From assembly GCA_041946755.1 (NCBI GenBank), contig JBHGBB010000122.1, positions 1 to 12,135 of the forward strand: 12,135 nucleotides of DNA, read 5' to 3'. Below the pieces are notes generated by a model. It was not told where the DNA came from and searched no databases. It saw only the letters and a program-made list of their open reading frames with translations. The position numbers were made by a program, and so were the translations under genes. This document shows, piece by piece, positions 1 through 6,301 of the stretch. This stretch comes from JBHGBB01 sp041946755 (GTDB taxonomy: Bacteria; UBP4; UBA4092; JAOAEQ01). Position 1 is the stretch's first letter. The number at the start of each line of letters is the position of its first letter.

Positions 1-347
1 CCACCGTCACCGAATTTACCTCCGGCATGGAGAATGGTAAGTACTACTTCAACCGCAGATTTCTTTTTATGGGTCGGATGCATGCCGACGGGTATACCCC
101 GCCCATTATCGATAACCGTTATACTATTATCAACATGCACAAACACGTTTATTTCATCGCAGACTCCGGCAAGCGCTTCATCGATACTATTATCCACAAC
201 TTCATATACCAGATGATGCAATCCCGGCGATCCGGTACTACCGATATACATTGCCGGTCGTTTCCGAACGGCTTCTAATCCTTCTAAAACTTGAATCTTT
301 GACGCATCATAAACAACATTATTGTTCTGATGGTTATTGTTTGCCAA
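1..347 (-). CDS. gyrB: DNA gyrase subunit B, N-terminal part (cut by window edge)
   Basis: This encodes the first 115 residues of the ATPase subunit of DNA gyrase, the type II topoisomerase that introduces negative supercoils using ATP. The GHKL ATPase signature is clear. It includes VLEGLEAVRKRPAMYIG at about 20-36, EVVDNSIDEA at 49-58 (catalytic Glu49 and Mg-binding Asn53), IDNGRGIP at 79-86 (Asp80 contacts adenine), and the ATP-lid start HAGGKFG at 107-113. ParE is an alternative, but the HAGGKFG form and the extended N-terminus fit GyrB. I chose a TTG start at 345-347 because AAAGGAG lies 9 nt upstream and the frame is closed by the conserved N-terminus. The gene runs off the left edge of the window, so its end is not visible. 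It is read from its own consensus promoter at 582-610. Confidence 0.95.
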   Translation of the reverse strand, partial: MANNNHQNNNVVYDASKIQVLEGLEAVRKRPAMYIGSTGSPGLHHLVYEVVDNSIDEALAGVCDEINVFVHVDNSITVIDNGRGIPVGMHPTHKKKSAVEVVLTILHAGGKFGDG

Positions 348-363
348 AAGTATTCACTCCTTT

Positions 364-380
364 ATTCGCCTAAGGCGAAT
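364..380 (-). promoter_or_regulatory. Hairpin abutting the gyrB ribosome binding site
   Basis: ATTCGCCT and AGGCGAAT are 8-nt perfect inverted arms around one central base. In the gyrB mRNA they fold as a 7-bp stem with a UUA loop. The AAAGGAG ribosome binding site begins a few bases after the stem. It could be an mRNA structure that affects translation or an operator for a dimeric regulator; the sequence alone does not decide. Confidence 0.5.
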
Positions 381-433
381 TCTTGATTTTGTTTTTTATA
401 CTATTGATTTTTATTTTATATAGTCTAGAAAAA

Positions 434-461
434 GATTGATTTTTTTATGAGGTAATCAATC
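434..461 (-). other. Weak inverted repeat in the gyrB leader
   Basis: GATTGAT and ATCAATC form a 7-bp stem with a 14-nt loop. On the minus strand the stem is followed by TTTTT, an attenuator-like arrangement. The stem has only two G:C pairs, so stability would be low. It is recorded as a possibility only. Confidence 0.25.
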
Positions 462-581
462 ATTTTTAGTTAAAATTATGGCAAAAAACAGCTCTTTTTT
501 ATCAAATAGGTACCTTTTTGTAATCTTGTTGATATAACTATAATAAAATCAACAGAATATGAGTGTTATTTTATATTAATT

Positions 582-610
582 ATTATAGCAGAATTTAATG
601 GTTTTGTCAA
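582..610 (-). promoter_or_regulatory. Consensus sigma-70 promoter driving gyrB
   Basis: Read on the minus strand, this is TTGACA (610-605), a 17-nt spacer, then TATAAT (587-582), with TGC immediately before the -10 (extended -10). Both hexamers match consensus at 6/6 and the spacing is optimal. Transcription would start near 575, leaving a leader of about 225 nt before the TTG start of gyrB. Confidence 0.85.
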
Positions 611-704
611 TACTTAACTTCAATATTTACAACATCTTTAGTCTATTATTATTAGGTATATTTGCAGACATATTTTTATAGTATATATTAACTGAATAAA
701 GTTG

Positions 705-733
705 ATACGGAATTGGTCCGACCAATTCCGTAT
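705..733. repeat. 29-bp near-perfect palindrome
   Basis: Two 14-nt arms, ATACGGAATTGGTC and its exact complement, flank a single central C at 719. No T-tract follows on either strand, so it is a poor intrinsic terminator. It lies about 63 bp upstream of the -35 of the nucleotidyltransferase promoter and about 95 bp upstream of the gyrB -35. That position suits an operator for a dimeric regulator or another protein-binding site. Confidence 0.75.
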
Positions 734-796
734 ATATTCCGTTAAAACGATAAAAATTCTCATCGAATTTATCAAGGATGAAAAAATGAATTTAAC

Positions 797-825
797 TTGA
801 CCAGTTGAAGAAAAAGGTATACAAT
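797..825 (+). promoter_or_regulatory. Sigma-70 promoter of the nucleotidyltransferase module
   Basis: TTGACC (797-802), a 17-nt spacer and TACAAT (820-825) match consensus at 5/6 and 5/6. Transcription would start near 832, about 20 nt before the 852 start codon. AAGGA at 837-841 serves as the ribosome binding site. Confidence 0.75.
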
Positions 826-851
826 AACAAGTCTATAAGGAACATAAAATT

Positions 852-1064
852 ATGATAAAAAACTATAAGATTTTCTCTGAATTTGAGCGGAATTTAATCC
901 GAAACGAAAAAGTCGATTTTAAACGCAATCTTAAATTAGTCGATGCGATGTATCAAGAAGCGGTTGCATTGGGGGTATTCCCGCCAAAAAATCCTTTGGA
1001 AGGGATCGAAACTAAAATAAAACTCGCGCAGGTACTCAATAGTGTTCGAAAAACTAATCGTTAA
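852..1064 (+). CDS. Small protein preceding a nucleotidyltransferase (putative antitoxin-like partner)
   Basis: This is a 70-residue, charged, probably helical protein without a signal peptide or membrane segment. I recognise no named domain. The C-terminal half has the pattern LVDAMYQEAVALGVFPPKNPLEGIE, kept here in pieces at 29-53. Small proteins of this sort often sit directly before AbiEii/DUF6036-like nucleotidyltransferases. The ATG start has AAGGA 10 nt upstream and a good promoter at 797-825. Its last 23 bp overlap the next gene in another frame, which points to coupled translation and a shared function. By analogy with other small-protein/nucleotidyltransferase pairs it may be the regulatory or antitoxin half. 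That is inference; no toxicity can be read from sequence. Confidence 0.75.
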   Translation: MIKNYKIFSEFERNLIRNEKVDFKRNLKLVDAMYQEAVALGVFPPKNPLEGIETKIKLAQVLNSVRKTNR

Positions 1065-1599
1065 AATAGCTAAAAAATTAAATCAACATAAAATACCGTA
1101 TATGATTATCGGTGGTCAAGCGGTGTTATTATATGGTGAACCACGAATGACTAGAGATATCGATATAACTCTTGGCGTAGGAGTAGAAGGATTAGATCAA
1201 CTTATCACTATAAGCAATCAACTTAAATTAACCGTTATTCCAGATCATAATGTATCCGAATTTGTAAAAAAGACGATGGTTTTACCAGTACGCGATGAAT
1301 TGACTGGAATTCGAATAGATTTTGTTTTTTCTTTTACTCCTTATGAACAACAAGCAATTAAGCGAGCAAATAGTAAAAAGATAAATCGAATAAAGGTTTG
1401 CTTTGCTTCACTCGAAGATTTAGTAATTCATAAGATTATTGCGCATAGACCTCGAGATATTGAGGATGTTAAATTAATATTACTTAAAAATCCGAATTTT
1501 GATTCCGGTTACATTTATCAATGGTTAAAAGAATTTGATGCTGGCTTGGAAGGTAGCTATTCGGAATTATTCGGTAAAGTGATTAAAGATATCCAATAA
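1042..1599 (+). CDS. Nucleotidyltransferase-fold protein (AbiEii/DUF6036-like, putative toxin-like)
   Basis: This 185-residue protein has the core of the polymerase-beta-type nucleotidyltransferase fold. IIGGQAVLLYG at about 22-32 carries the GG motif. TRDIDITL at 38-44 carries the paired metal-binding Asp39 and Asp41. RIDFVFS at 91-97 supplies the third acidic residue, Asp93. The segment DLVIHKIIAHRPRDIEDV at 126-143 is typical of the AbiEii-like group, with a conserved Lys and a DxxD stretch. Such enzymes transfer NMPs to RNA or protein, and several are toxins of toxin-antitoxin modules. The start is GTG at 1042, 23 bp inside the previous gene, so the two are probably translationally coupled. 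All catalytic acids are present, so the enzyme looks active. Its target cannot be deduced. Its 3' end faces the radical SAM gene with a 53-bp gap. Confidence 0.85.
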   Translation: MFEKLIVKIAKKLNQHKIPYMIIGGQAVLLYGEPRMTRDIDITLGVGVEGLDQLITISNQLKLTVIPDHNVSEFVKKTMVLPVRDELTGIRIDFVFSFTPYEQQAIKRANSKKINRIKVCFASLEDLVIHKIIAHRPRDIEDVKLILLKNPNFDSGYIYQWLKEFDAGLEGSYSELFGKVIKDIQ

Positions 1600-1616
1600 T
1601 ATGAGGTCGAAAGAAA

Positions 1617-1630
1617 GCCACTACAGTAGC
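1617..1630 (-). terminator. Weak hairpin at the convergent gene junction
   Basis: On the minus strand GCTAC and GTGGC form a 5-bp stem (one G:U pair) with a TGTA loop, followed by a T-rich TTTCTTTC stretch. It lies 23 bp past the radical SAM stop codon. The stem is short, so termination here is only possible. Confidence 0.3.
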
Positions 1631-1652
1631 ATTTAGAAATCATTCTACATAT

Positions 1653-2879
1653 TTAATGTGTTACTCTATGCAGCCAGAGGCGGGTATAGAAATATCCGCG
1701 GAATAAGTATTTCAAAGTATTTATAATCAATTCTTTAATACGAAATCCAATCGATTTCTGGGTGACGAAATATCTTCCTTCAACCGGCAATAATACCAAA
1801 CTCACATTCACTTTCGGTGCGATACCAATCGGTACATTCTTTTCAATACACGCTTCATACATTCTTCTGAAAATCGGTACCATTTCGTCCGTTTCCGGAG
1901 AAGGCCAATCCTGTAATTTGGTGCCATTACACGGTCTAAAAATGCAGATGGTTGGGAATGCGCCATGGTCGGTAATCCATTCGATAGCCACTAAGGTATC
2001 TTCAACCGGCTCTAATCCTGCGATAATTTCACCGGATACGGCTCCCGGTTTGAATACTTTAGCGCAATATTCAATGGCATCCAGATACCGTTGTTTTCCG
2101 ATAACCGTTGCTTTCCCCGGACAATATTCTTGCAGTACTTTATCGTTCCATAACTCGAAACAGAACGATACATGGTCGACTCCAATATCCCGCAATCGGT
2201 TATATCGGGTCAAATCCGGTGCTGGTGGTGTTTGCACTCCCACCAATAATCCGGTAGCTTTCTTAACCGGTGTTAGGTATGGTTCTAACTCATCTAGTTC
2301 TATTTTGGGACATTCTCCTACTTGATAGGTTCCGGTATTGAAATGAACGAAGGTGATATTCTCCTGTTCTCGCGCAGCAATAACGGTTTCGAGTACATCT
2401 TGTACCGATTTCTCTTTCGCATCTTTATCGCCAAGGTTTAAGCCGACTGAACAGAATTTACAGTTCGATTCATCTTTCCAATATCCGCAAGCACTGGTTG
2501 GATATATCCCTAAATATTCTCCTTGCATAACTCCGACTGAAGACATTAATTTCCCGCTGGAGGTTTTCTGGTCATAGAACTTCGGTCGCTTTGGTAGTTG
2601 GATGTGACAAACGAATTTATTGTCTCGATATATTGCATATAACCCTTGTTCTTTTTTTAAAAGATAGGGAGTCTTTGGGACGAAATGTTCTTCAAGCGGG
2701 ATATTGGTAAACAATCTGCCTGGAAGGATAACTTCTAGTCCACTACCCAGCCCGGCTCGGGTACGAAGCACGGTTCGAGCATCTTGATCAAGGGTACAGC
2801 TCGAATCGATTTTAATCCCCCGGCAATATAAATCGAGTTTCAGATATCCCGGATTAAGTCTATTGTTCTCAAATAGCAT
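1653..2879 (-). CDS. Radical SAM protein with CX8CX2C iron-sulfur motif
   Basis: This is a 408-residue protein of the radical S-adenosylmethionine superfamily, whose members use a [4Fe-4S] cluster to cleave SAM into a 5'-deoxyadenosyl radical. The putative cluster ligands are Cys131, Cys140 and Cys143, spaced CX8CX2C instead of the canonical CX3CX2C and ending in CKFCSVG. Barrel-like motifs follow: FVHFNTGT at 177-184, GLLVGVQTPPAP at 210-221, and GEIIAGLEP at 283-291. Residues 1-115 form a probably beta-rich N-terminal extension. The tail (385-404) is hydrophobic and basic and may touch the membrane. The gene is 63 bp downstream of the polyprenyl synthase in the same direction, so its substrate might be an isoprenoid lipid; this is a guess from context. 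No Shine-Dalgarno sequence precedes the ATG. A repeat element almost touches it instead. Confidence 0.85.
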   Translation of the reverse strand: MLFENNRLNPGYLKLDLYCRGIKIDSSCTLDQDARTVLRTRAGLGSGLEVILPGRLFTNIPLEEHFVPKTPYLLKKEQGLYAIYRDNKFVCHIQLPKRPKFYDQKTSSGKLMSSVGVMQGEYLGIYPTSACGYWKDESNCKFCSVGLNLGDKDAKEKSVQDVLETVIAAREQENITFVHFNTGTYQVGECPKIELDELEPYLTPVKKATGLLVGVQTPPAPDLTRYNRLRDIGVDHVSFCFELWNDKVLQEYCPGKATVIGKQRYLDAIEYCAKVFKPGAVSGEIIAGLEPVEDTLVAIEWITDHGAFPTICIFRPCNGTKLQDWPSPETDEMVPIFRRMYEACIEKNVPIGIAPKVNVSLVLLPVEGRYFVTQKSIGFRIKELIINTLKYLFRGYFYTRLWLHRVTH

Positions 2880-2883
2880 AAAT

Positions 2884-2944
2884 AAAAATGATTACTATGA
2901 TTTCTAAAGGCCGATTATAGCGATTGATACCCTAAGTAATCATT
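2884..2944. repeat. GATTAC-word spacer repeat, copy A
   Basis: This element starts 4 nt upstream of the radical SAM start codon. Positions 2884-2928 align with 9435-9478 at about 36 of 44 bases with one gap. AATGATTAC (2887-2895) and GTAATCATT (2936-2944) are perfect 9-nt inverted arms that close the element. The right arm runs into the stop codon of the polyprenyl synthase gene. Confidence 0.75.
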
Positions 2945-3815
2945 ATTTCGTCCTTTTCCCAACATATTTTGCAATTTCTCGCATTGGATCTGCGTTATGA
3001 TTCAGGTTTGCAATACTATCGATTGCTGCTTCAACCAGTTCGACAACGGTTTTTTTCGCTTTCTCAATACCTAGGGTAGAAGCGAAATTTACTTCCGGAT
3101 GAACGATGCGCGGATGATGCGGCGCTTTAACCACATCTAGGATATCATCGGTAATCTGATATGCTAATCCAATATGCGACGAATAGTCAACCAGCGCTTT
3201 AATCTGTTTCGGACTAGCATTGGCTAGCGTTGCACCGACTATTGCAGCAGCAACGAATAACGCTCCGGTTTTATGGGTATGAATATAATGCAAGGTTTTA
3301 TAACTCGCTCGTTTACCCCGATATTTAATATCAATCACTTGTCCGCCGATCATTCCTTGCGGACCGACTGCCTCTGCAAGAACCGAGGTTAATGGAATAC
3401 TGTATTGGGGGGGTACATTCCCGGCTAAAACTTCAAAAGCATAGGTTAATAACGCATCTGCCGCTAATAACGCCGGCCCTTCACCAAAAACAATATGATT
3501 TGATGGTTTATCTCGCCGGATATCTGAATTATCCATACAAGGAAGGTCATCGAGTATTAATGAACTGGTATGGATGAATTCTAAGGCACAGCTTGCGGCT
3601 AGTAACACCTGATTTTTCGATGCATTGGATTTCTTATTTACCGCTTCATATGCGGCTATAACCAGAATCGGCCGGAGCCGTTTCCCATCATTAAATACCG
3701 AATAATGCATCGCTTTCCATAATGTCTGACTATATTTATCTTTTTTAGGGAAATATCGATGCAGCGCATGATTAACCAAAATTCGCCGTTCTCGAAAATA
3801 CTGTTTTAATTGCAT
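2943..3815 (-). CDS. Polyprenyl diphosphate synthase, probably geranylgeranyl type
   Basis: This 290-residue trans-isoprenyl diphosphate synthase condenses isopentenyl diphosphate with allylic diphosphates in the cytosol. GKRLRP at 44-49 binds diphosphate. The first Asp-rich motif is DDLPCMD at 89-95 followed by RRDKPSNH. The second is DDILD at 223-227. The FARM has the DDxxxxD form, and the residue five before it is Ser84, small rather than the Tyr/Phe of farnesyl synthases. In known family members this usually allows C20 or longer products, so geranylgeranyl diphosphate is the likelier product. A farnesyl synthase (IspA) remains possible. The length and the N-terminal LKQYFRERR fit the family, so I keep the ATG at 3815 although no Shine-Dalgarno sequence precedes it. 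Downstream lies the radical SAM gene; upstream is an inverted 9-mer array. Confidence 0.92.
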   Translation of the reverse strand: MQLKQYFRERRILVNHALHRYFPKKDKYSQTLWKAMHYSVFNDGKRLRPILVIAAYEAVNKKSNASKNQVLLAASCALEFIHTSSLILDDLPCMDNSDIRRDKPSNHIVFGEGPALLAADALLTYAFEVLAGNVPPQYSIPLTSVLAEAVGPQGMIGGQVIDIKYRGKRASYKTLHYIHTHKTGALFVAAAIVGATLANASPKQIKALVDYSSHIGLAYQITDDILDVVKAPHHPRIVHPEVNFASTLGIEKAKKTVVELVEAAIDSIANLNHNADPMREIAKYVGKRTK

Positions 3816-3820
3816 ACAAA

Positions 3821-3939
3821 AAATAAGTTAAATAGGTTAAATAAGAGAATAAGTTAAATAAGAAAAACCAGGCAAAAGGTAAATTAGTTTACTCATTTAA
3901 CATATTTAATCCATTTAACTAATTTAACTTCATTTATTA
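3821..3939. repeat. Inverted pair of 9-nt tandem arrays
   Basis: The left array (3821-3864) consists of variants of AAATAAGTT: AAATAAGTT, AAATAGGTT, AAATAAGAG, AATAAGTT (one base short) and AAATAAGAA. The right array (3895-3939) has units ATTTAACAT, ATTTAATCC, ATTTAACTA and ATTTAACTT, then CATTTATTA. These are the same 9-mer in inverted orientation. A ~30-bp unique core (3865-3894) lies between. The two halves can pair imperfectly into a long stem. It fills almost the whole aminotransferase/polyprenyl synthase spacer and ends 6 nt before the synthase start codon. Confidence 0.75.
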
Positions 3940-3977
3940 CCGCACTAATACCGAGATATATTAACTCTATGGTTTGC

Positions 3978-5165
3978 TTAGAATATAACTGCTTTTTTGA
4001 ATCGTTCAACACCTTCAACCACATTTTTCATGGCGGTTGCATAAGAGAATCGCAGATAATTATCCGCACCGAATGGTGAACCGGGAACGACTGCTATTTG
4101 CGCTACTTCGAGTAGATATGCAGTCAAATCCATTGAATTCTTAATGACCTTGCCGCTAAAGGTTTTTCCATAAAGTCCGCTAACATTCGGAAATGCATAG
4201 AATGCGCCTTTTGGCACTCGACAAGAAACACCCGGGATGCTGTTTAATCCATCGACGAGAGCTTTTCGCCGTTTATCGAATTCAGCGATCATAATTCCCA
4301 CACTCTCTTGCGGACCCTTAAACGCTTCAATAGCGCCTTTTTGCGCAAATGAGGTCGGATTACTGGTCGCATGACTCTGAATTTCGCTCATCGCTTTAAC
4401 GACATCTGCCGGGCCGGCGGCATAACCGATTCGCCATCCGGTCATCGAATAGGTTTTGGAAACGGCATTTACGACAATCGTTAAATCGAATATTTCTTTG
4501 CCTAGTGACGCGATACTGATATGCTTTTCACCATCATAAACATTCTTTTCATAGCATTCGTCGGAAACAACGATTATCTTCTTATCAACGCAGATTTCTG
4601 CGATCGTTTCCAGCTCTTTTTTCGTATATACACACCCAGTCGGATTCGAAGGACTGTTAAGAATCAAGAGTTTTGTTTTAGGAGTAATCGCTCGTTTCAG
4701 TTCCGTAGCGGTCATTTTAAAATCGTTTGCTTCTTGCGTATCGATTACTACTACATTCGCATCGGCTAGTTTGATTTGTTCCGGATAGCTTACCCAATAT
4801 GGTGCCGGAAGTAATGCATCATCACCGGATTCCAATACCGCAATCATGATGTTATACAACGCATGTTTGGCACCGCAGGAAACGATAACTTGTGCCGGGG
4901 TATACTCCAATCCATTTTCTTTTTTCAACTTTTCGCAAATAGCTTCTTTCAACGCCGGCATTCCGGCAGCCGGAGTGTATTTGGTGAATCCCTCTTGAAT
5001 CGCTTTAATACCCGCTTGCTTGATATTTTCCGGAGTATCGAAATCCGGTTCGCCAACTCCGAAATCGATTATCGGGATACCTTGTTTTTTCATCTGGGCA
5101 GCTTTCGCCGATATCGCAAGGGTAGGTGAAGCTTCTATTTTAGTGGTTCGGTTGGCTAATTTCAT
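3978..5165 (-). CDS. Class I (subgroup gamma) aspartate-type aminotransferase
   Basis: This PLP-dependent aminotransferase of fold type I probably exchanges the amino group of aspartate with 2-oxoglutarate in the cytosol. Numbering is from the upstream ATG at 5171. Visible motifs are FGVGEPDFDTP at 37-47, SNPTG at 175-179, SDECYE with the PLP-pairing Asp204, NAVSKTYSMTGWRIGY with Schiff-base Lys239, and Arg374 in YLRFSYA for the substrate alpha-carboxylate. Lys102 in CGAKHALYN corresponds to a lysine that recognises the distal carboxylate in Thermus-type enzymes. I chose the second ATG (5165) because GAGG lies 8 nt before it but only 2 nt before the first. Family members also begin with MKLA. 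A -10 box lies at 5217-5222. Prephenate or another keto acid is a possible alternative substrate. It is the first of three co-directional genes, but a 162-bp repeat-filled gap follows. Confidence 0.93.
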   Translation of the reverse strand: MKLANRTTKIEASPTLAISAKAAQMKKQGIPIIDFGVGEPDFDTPENIKQAGIKAIQEGFTKYTPAAGMPALKEAICEKLKKENGLEYTPAQVIVSCGAKHALYNIMIAVLESGDDALLPAPYWVSYPEQIKLADANVVVIDTQEANDFKMTATELKRAITPKTKLLILNSPSNPTGCVYTKKELETIAEICVDKKIIVVSDECYEKNVYDGEKHISIASLGKEIFDLTIVVNAVSKTYSMTGWRIGYAAGPADVVKAMSEIQSHATSNPTSFAQKGAIEAFKGPQESVGIMIAEFDKRRKALVDGLNSIPGVSCRVPKGAFYAFPNVSGLYGKTFSGKVIKNSMDLTAYLLEVAQIAVVPGSPFGADNYLRFSYATAMKNVVEGVERFKKAVIF

Positions 5166-5216
5166 ATACATTACCTCAGATTAATGGAGACTCAATGAAT
5201 ACATGTTTAATCATAT

Positions 5217-5245
5217 ATTATAGCGTATTCAAGGATATCCAACAA
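5217..5245 (-). promoter_or_regulatory. Possible promoter of the aminotransferase gene
   Basis: On the minus strand TTGTTG (5245-5240), a 17-nt spacer and TATAAT (5222-5217) occur. The -10 is perfect; the -35 matches consensus at only three positions. It is 51 nt from the chosen start codon, in a divergent spacer where a promoter is expected. Confidence 0.45.
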
Positions 5246-5379
5246 TACTTACACTCGCGACTATAAACATAAATTAAGTTTTTTTGCTAATCCATTTTTT
5301 GTTATTTTATTTATTTTATGGTATGCTTTATAAAATAAGTATGCAATTTGAATCGAATGTCACTTCATAAGATAGCTAT

Positions 5380-6159
5380 ATGAAACATGATGCTATTTTT
5401 TTTAATATCGTTCTATCAATTTTCCTTCTGATACAGTTATCATTTACCCAGAATACTCAGCCGACAGTTTCAACCGAATCTACCATAACCATCATTAAAA
5501 CTCCAGCCCAACTCCAACGCGAAGAACGAATTAAAAATGATTGGCCTAACCTTGCTCGATTCCGAGACGAAAATGCGAAACTCGGTTTACCTGTTGCGAA
5601 AGAAAACCGGGTGGTTCTTTTCGGCGATTCGATTACCGAACAATGGAGTATCGTATATCCCCAATTTCTCGAAGGGAAACCCTATGTCAATCGCGGGATT
5701 AGCGGCCAGACTACCCCACAGATGGTGATACGATTTCGGCAGGATGTTATTGCTTTAAAACCTAGAGTAGTAGTTATTTTAGGTGGGACGAACGATATTG
5801 CCGGGAATACCGGACCATCAACTTTAGAAATGATTGAAGATAATATTATGTCAATGTCGGAGTTAGCGCAAGCGAATAAAATCAAAGTTGTCCTCGCAGC
5901 AGTATTACCGGTTTATGATTATCCTTGGAAAAAAGGATTGAATCCGGCAGAAAAAATCGGAATATTAAATGAGTGGATTAAACAGTATTGCCAGAAAAAA
6001 GGATTTGTTTATTTGGATTATTATACTCCTTTAGTGGATGAACGGAAAGGCTTGAAATCGGAGCTTACCAGAGATGGTGTCCATCCCAACGTCGCAGGGT
6101 ATAAAGTTATGGCGCCATTGACCGATAAAGCGATTATGAAAGCGTTACATCAGAGATAA
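5380..6159 (+). CDS. Secreted SGNH/GDSL-family hydrolase
   Basis: This 259-residue esterase/lipase-like hydrolase of the SGNH family has all four blocks. FGDSIT at 81-86 carries the Ser84 nucleophile. RGISGQTTPQM at 105-115 carries the oxyanion Gly. LGGTNDI at 134-140 carries Asn138. DGVHPNVAGY at 232-241 carries the Asp232/His235 catalytic pair. Residues 1-24 form a short positive start followed by a hydrophobic stretch, so the protein is probably exported. Whether cleavage occurs near the SFTQ segment or the stretch stays as an anchor is unclear. A Thr/Ser-rich linker (25-41) leads to the domain. Members deacylate lipids, acetylated sugars or other esters; the substrate cannot be named here. 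The gene is monocistronic: a divergent aminotransferase lies on one side and two hairpins on the other. The Shine-Dalgarno sequence is poor. Confidence 0.92.
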   Translation: MKHDAIFFNIVLSIFLLIQLSFTQNTQPTVSTESTITIIKTPAQLQREERIKNDWPNLARFRDENAKLGLPVAKENRVVLFGDSITEQWSIVYPQFLEGKPYVNRGISGQTTPQMVIRFRQDVIALKPRVVVILGGTNDIAGNTGPSTLEMIEDNIMSMSELAQANKIKVVLAAVLPVYDYPWKKGLNPAEKIGILNEWIKQYCQKKGFVYLDYYTPLVDERKGLKSELTRDGVHPNVAGYKVMAPLTDKAIMKALHQR

Positions 6160-6164
6160 GTGGA

Positions 6165-6193
6165 AAGCAAATTCACCAATGGTGAATTTGCTT
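6165..6193. repeat. 13-bp hairpin after the GDSL gene
   Basis: AAGCAAATTCACC and its exact complement GGTGAATTTGCTT surround a 3-nt AAT loop, starting 6 nt past the stop codon. No T-tract follows on either strand. It may protect the mRNA 3' end or slow polymerase just before the stronger terminator at 6217-6250. Confidence 0.6.
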
Positions 6194-6216
6194 AACTCGA
6201 ATAGAATCACTGATAA

Positions 6217-6250
6217 ATCAAGTTCTCTATTAGAGAGTTTGATTTTTTTT
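6217..6250 (+). terminator. Intrinsic terminator of the GDSL gene
   Basis: ATCAAGTTCTCT (6217-6228) pairs with AGAGAGTTTGAT (6232-6243). This gives a 12-bp stem including two G:U pairs and a 3-nt loop. Eight consecutive T residues (6243-6250) follow, the textbook rho-independent layout for plus-strand transcription. Confidence 0.85.
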
Positions 6251-6301
6251 ATATCAATATATCGATTAATTTAATCTTTTTTTATTGAGAAAGGAAACGA
6301 A

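Larger units (their letters stand above)
348..851. other. 504-bp AT-rich divergent intergenic region
   Basis: This spacer separates gyrB (minus) from the nucleotidyltransferase module (plus). No convincing coding frame is visible. It contains a hairpin beside the gyrB ribosome binding site (364-380), a weak inverted repeat (434-461), the gyrB promoter (582-610), a 29-bp palindrome (705-733) and the plus-strand promoter (797-825). From the gyrB promoter the mRNA leader would be about 225 nt, longer than needed for translation. I saw no DnaA boxes in it, so there is no support for a replication origin. Confidence 0.7.

Noticed and set aside
190..198. Perfect DnaA box TTATCCACA
   Set aside because: It falls in the gyrB codons for the conserved VVDN motif, so it is explained by protein coding. 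No further boxes were seen in the neighbouring spacer, so there is no origin evidence.
27..278. Open frame on the plus strand at the left edge
   Set aside because: It is antisense to the clearly conserved gyrB N-terminus and has no protein-like motif.
434..476. 12-codon leader peptide in the gyrB leader
   Set aside because: A short ATG-to-TAG frame overlaps the weak hairpin but has no ribosome binding site and no run of regulatory codons.
3821..3939. Repeated units considered as a CRISPR array
   Set aside because: Units are 9 nt, contiguous, degenerate and switch orientation. There are no spacers and no cas genes.
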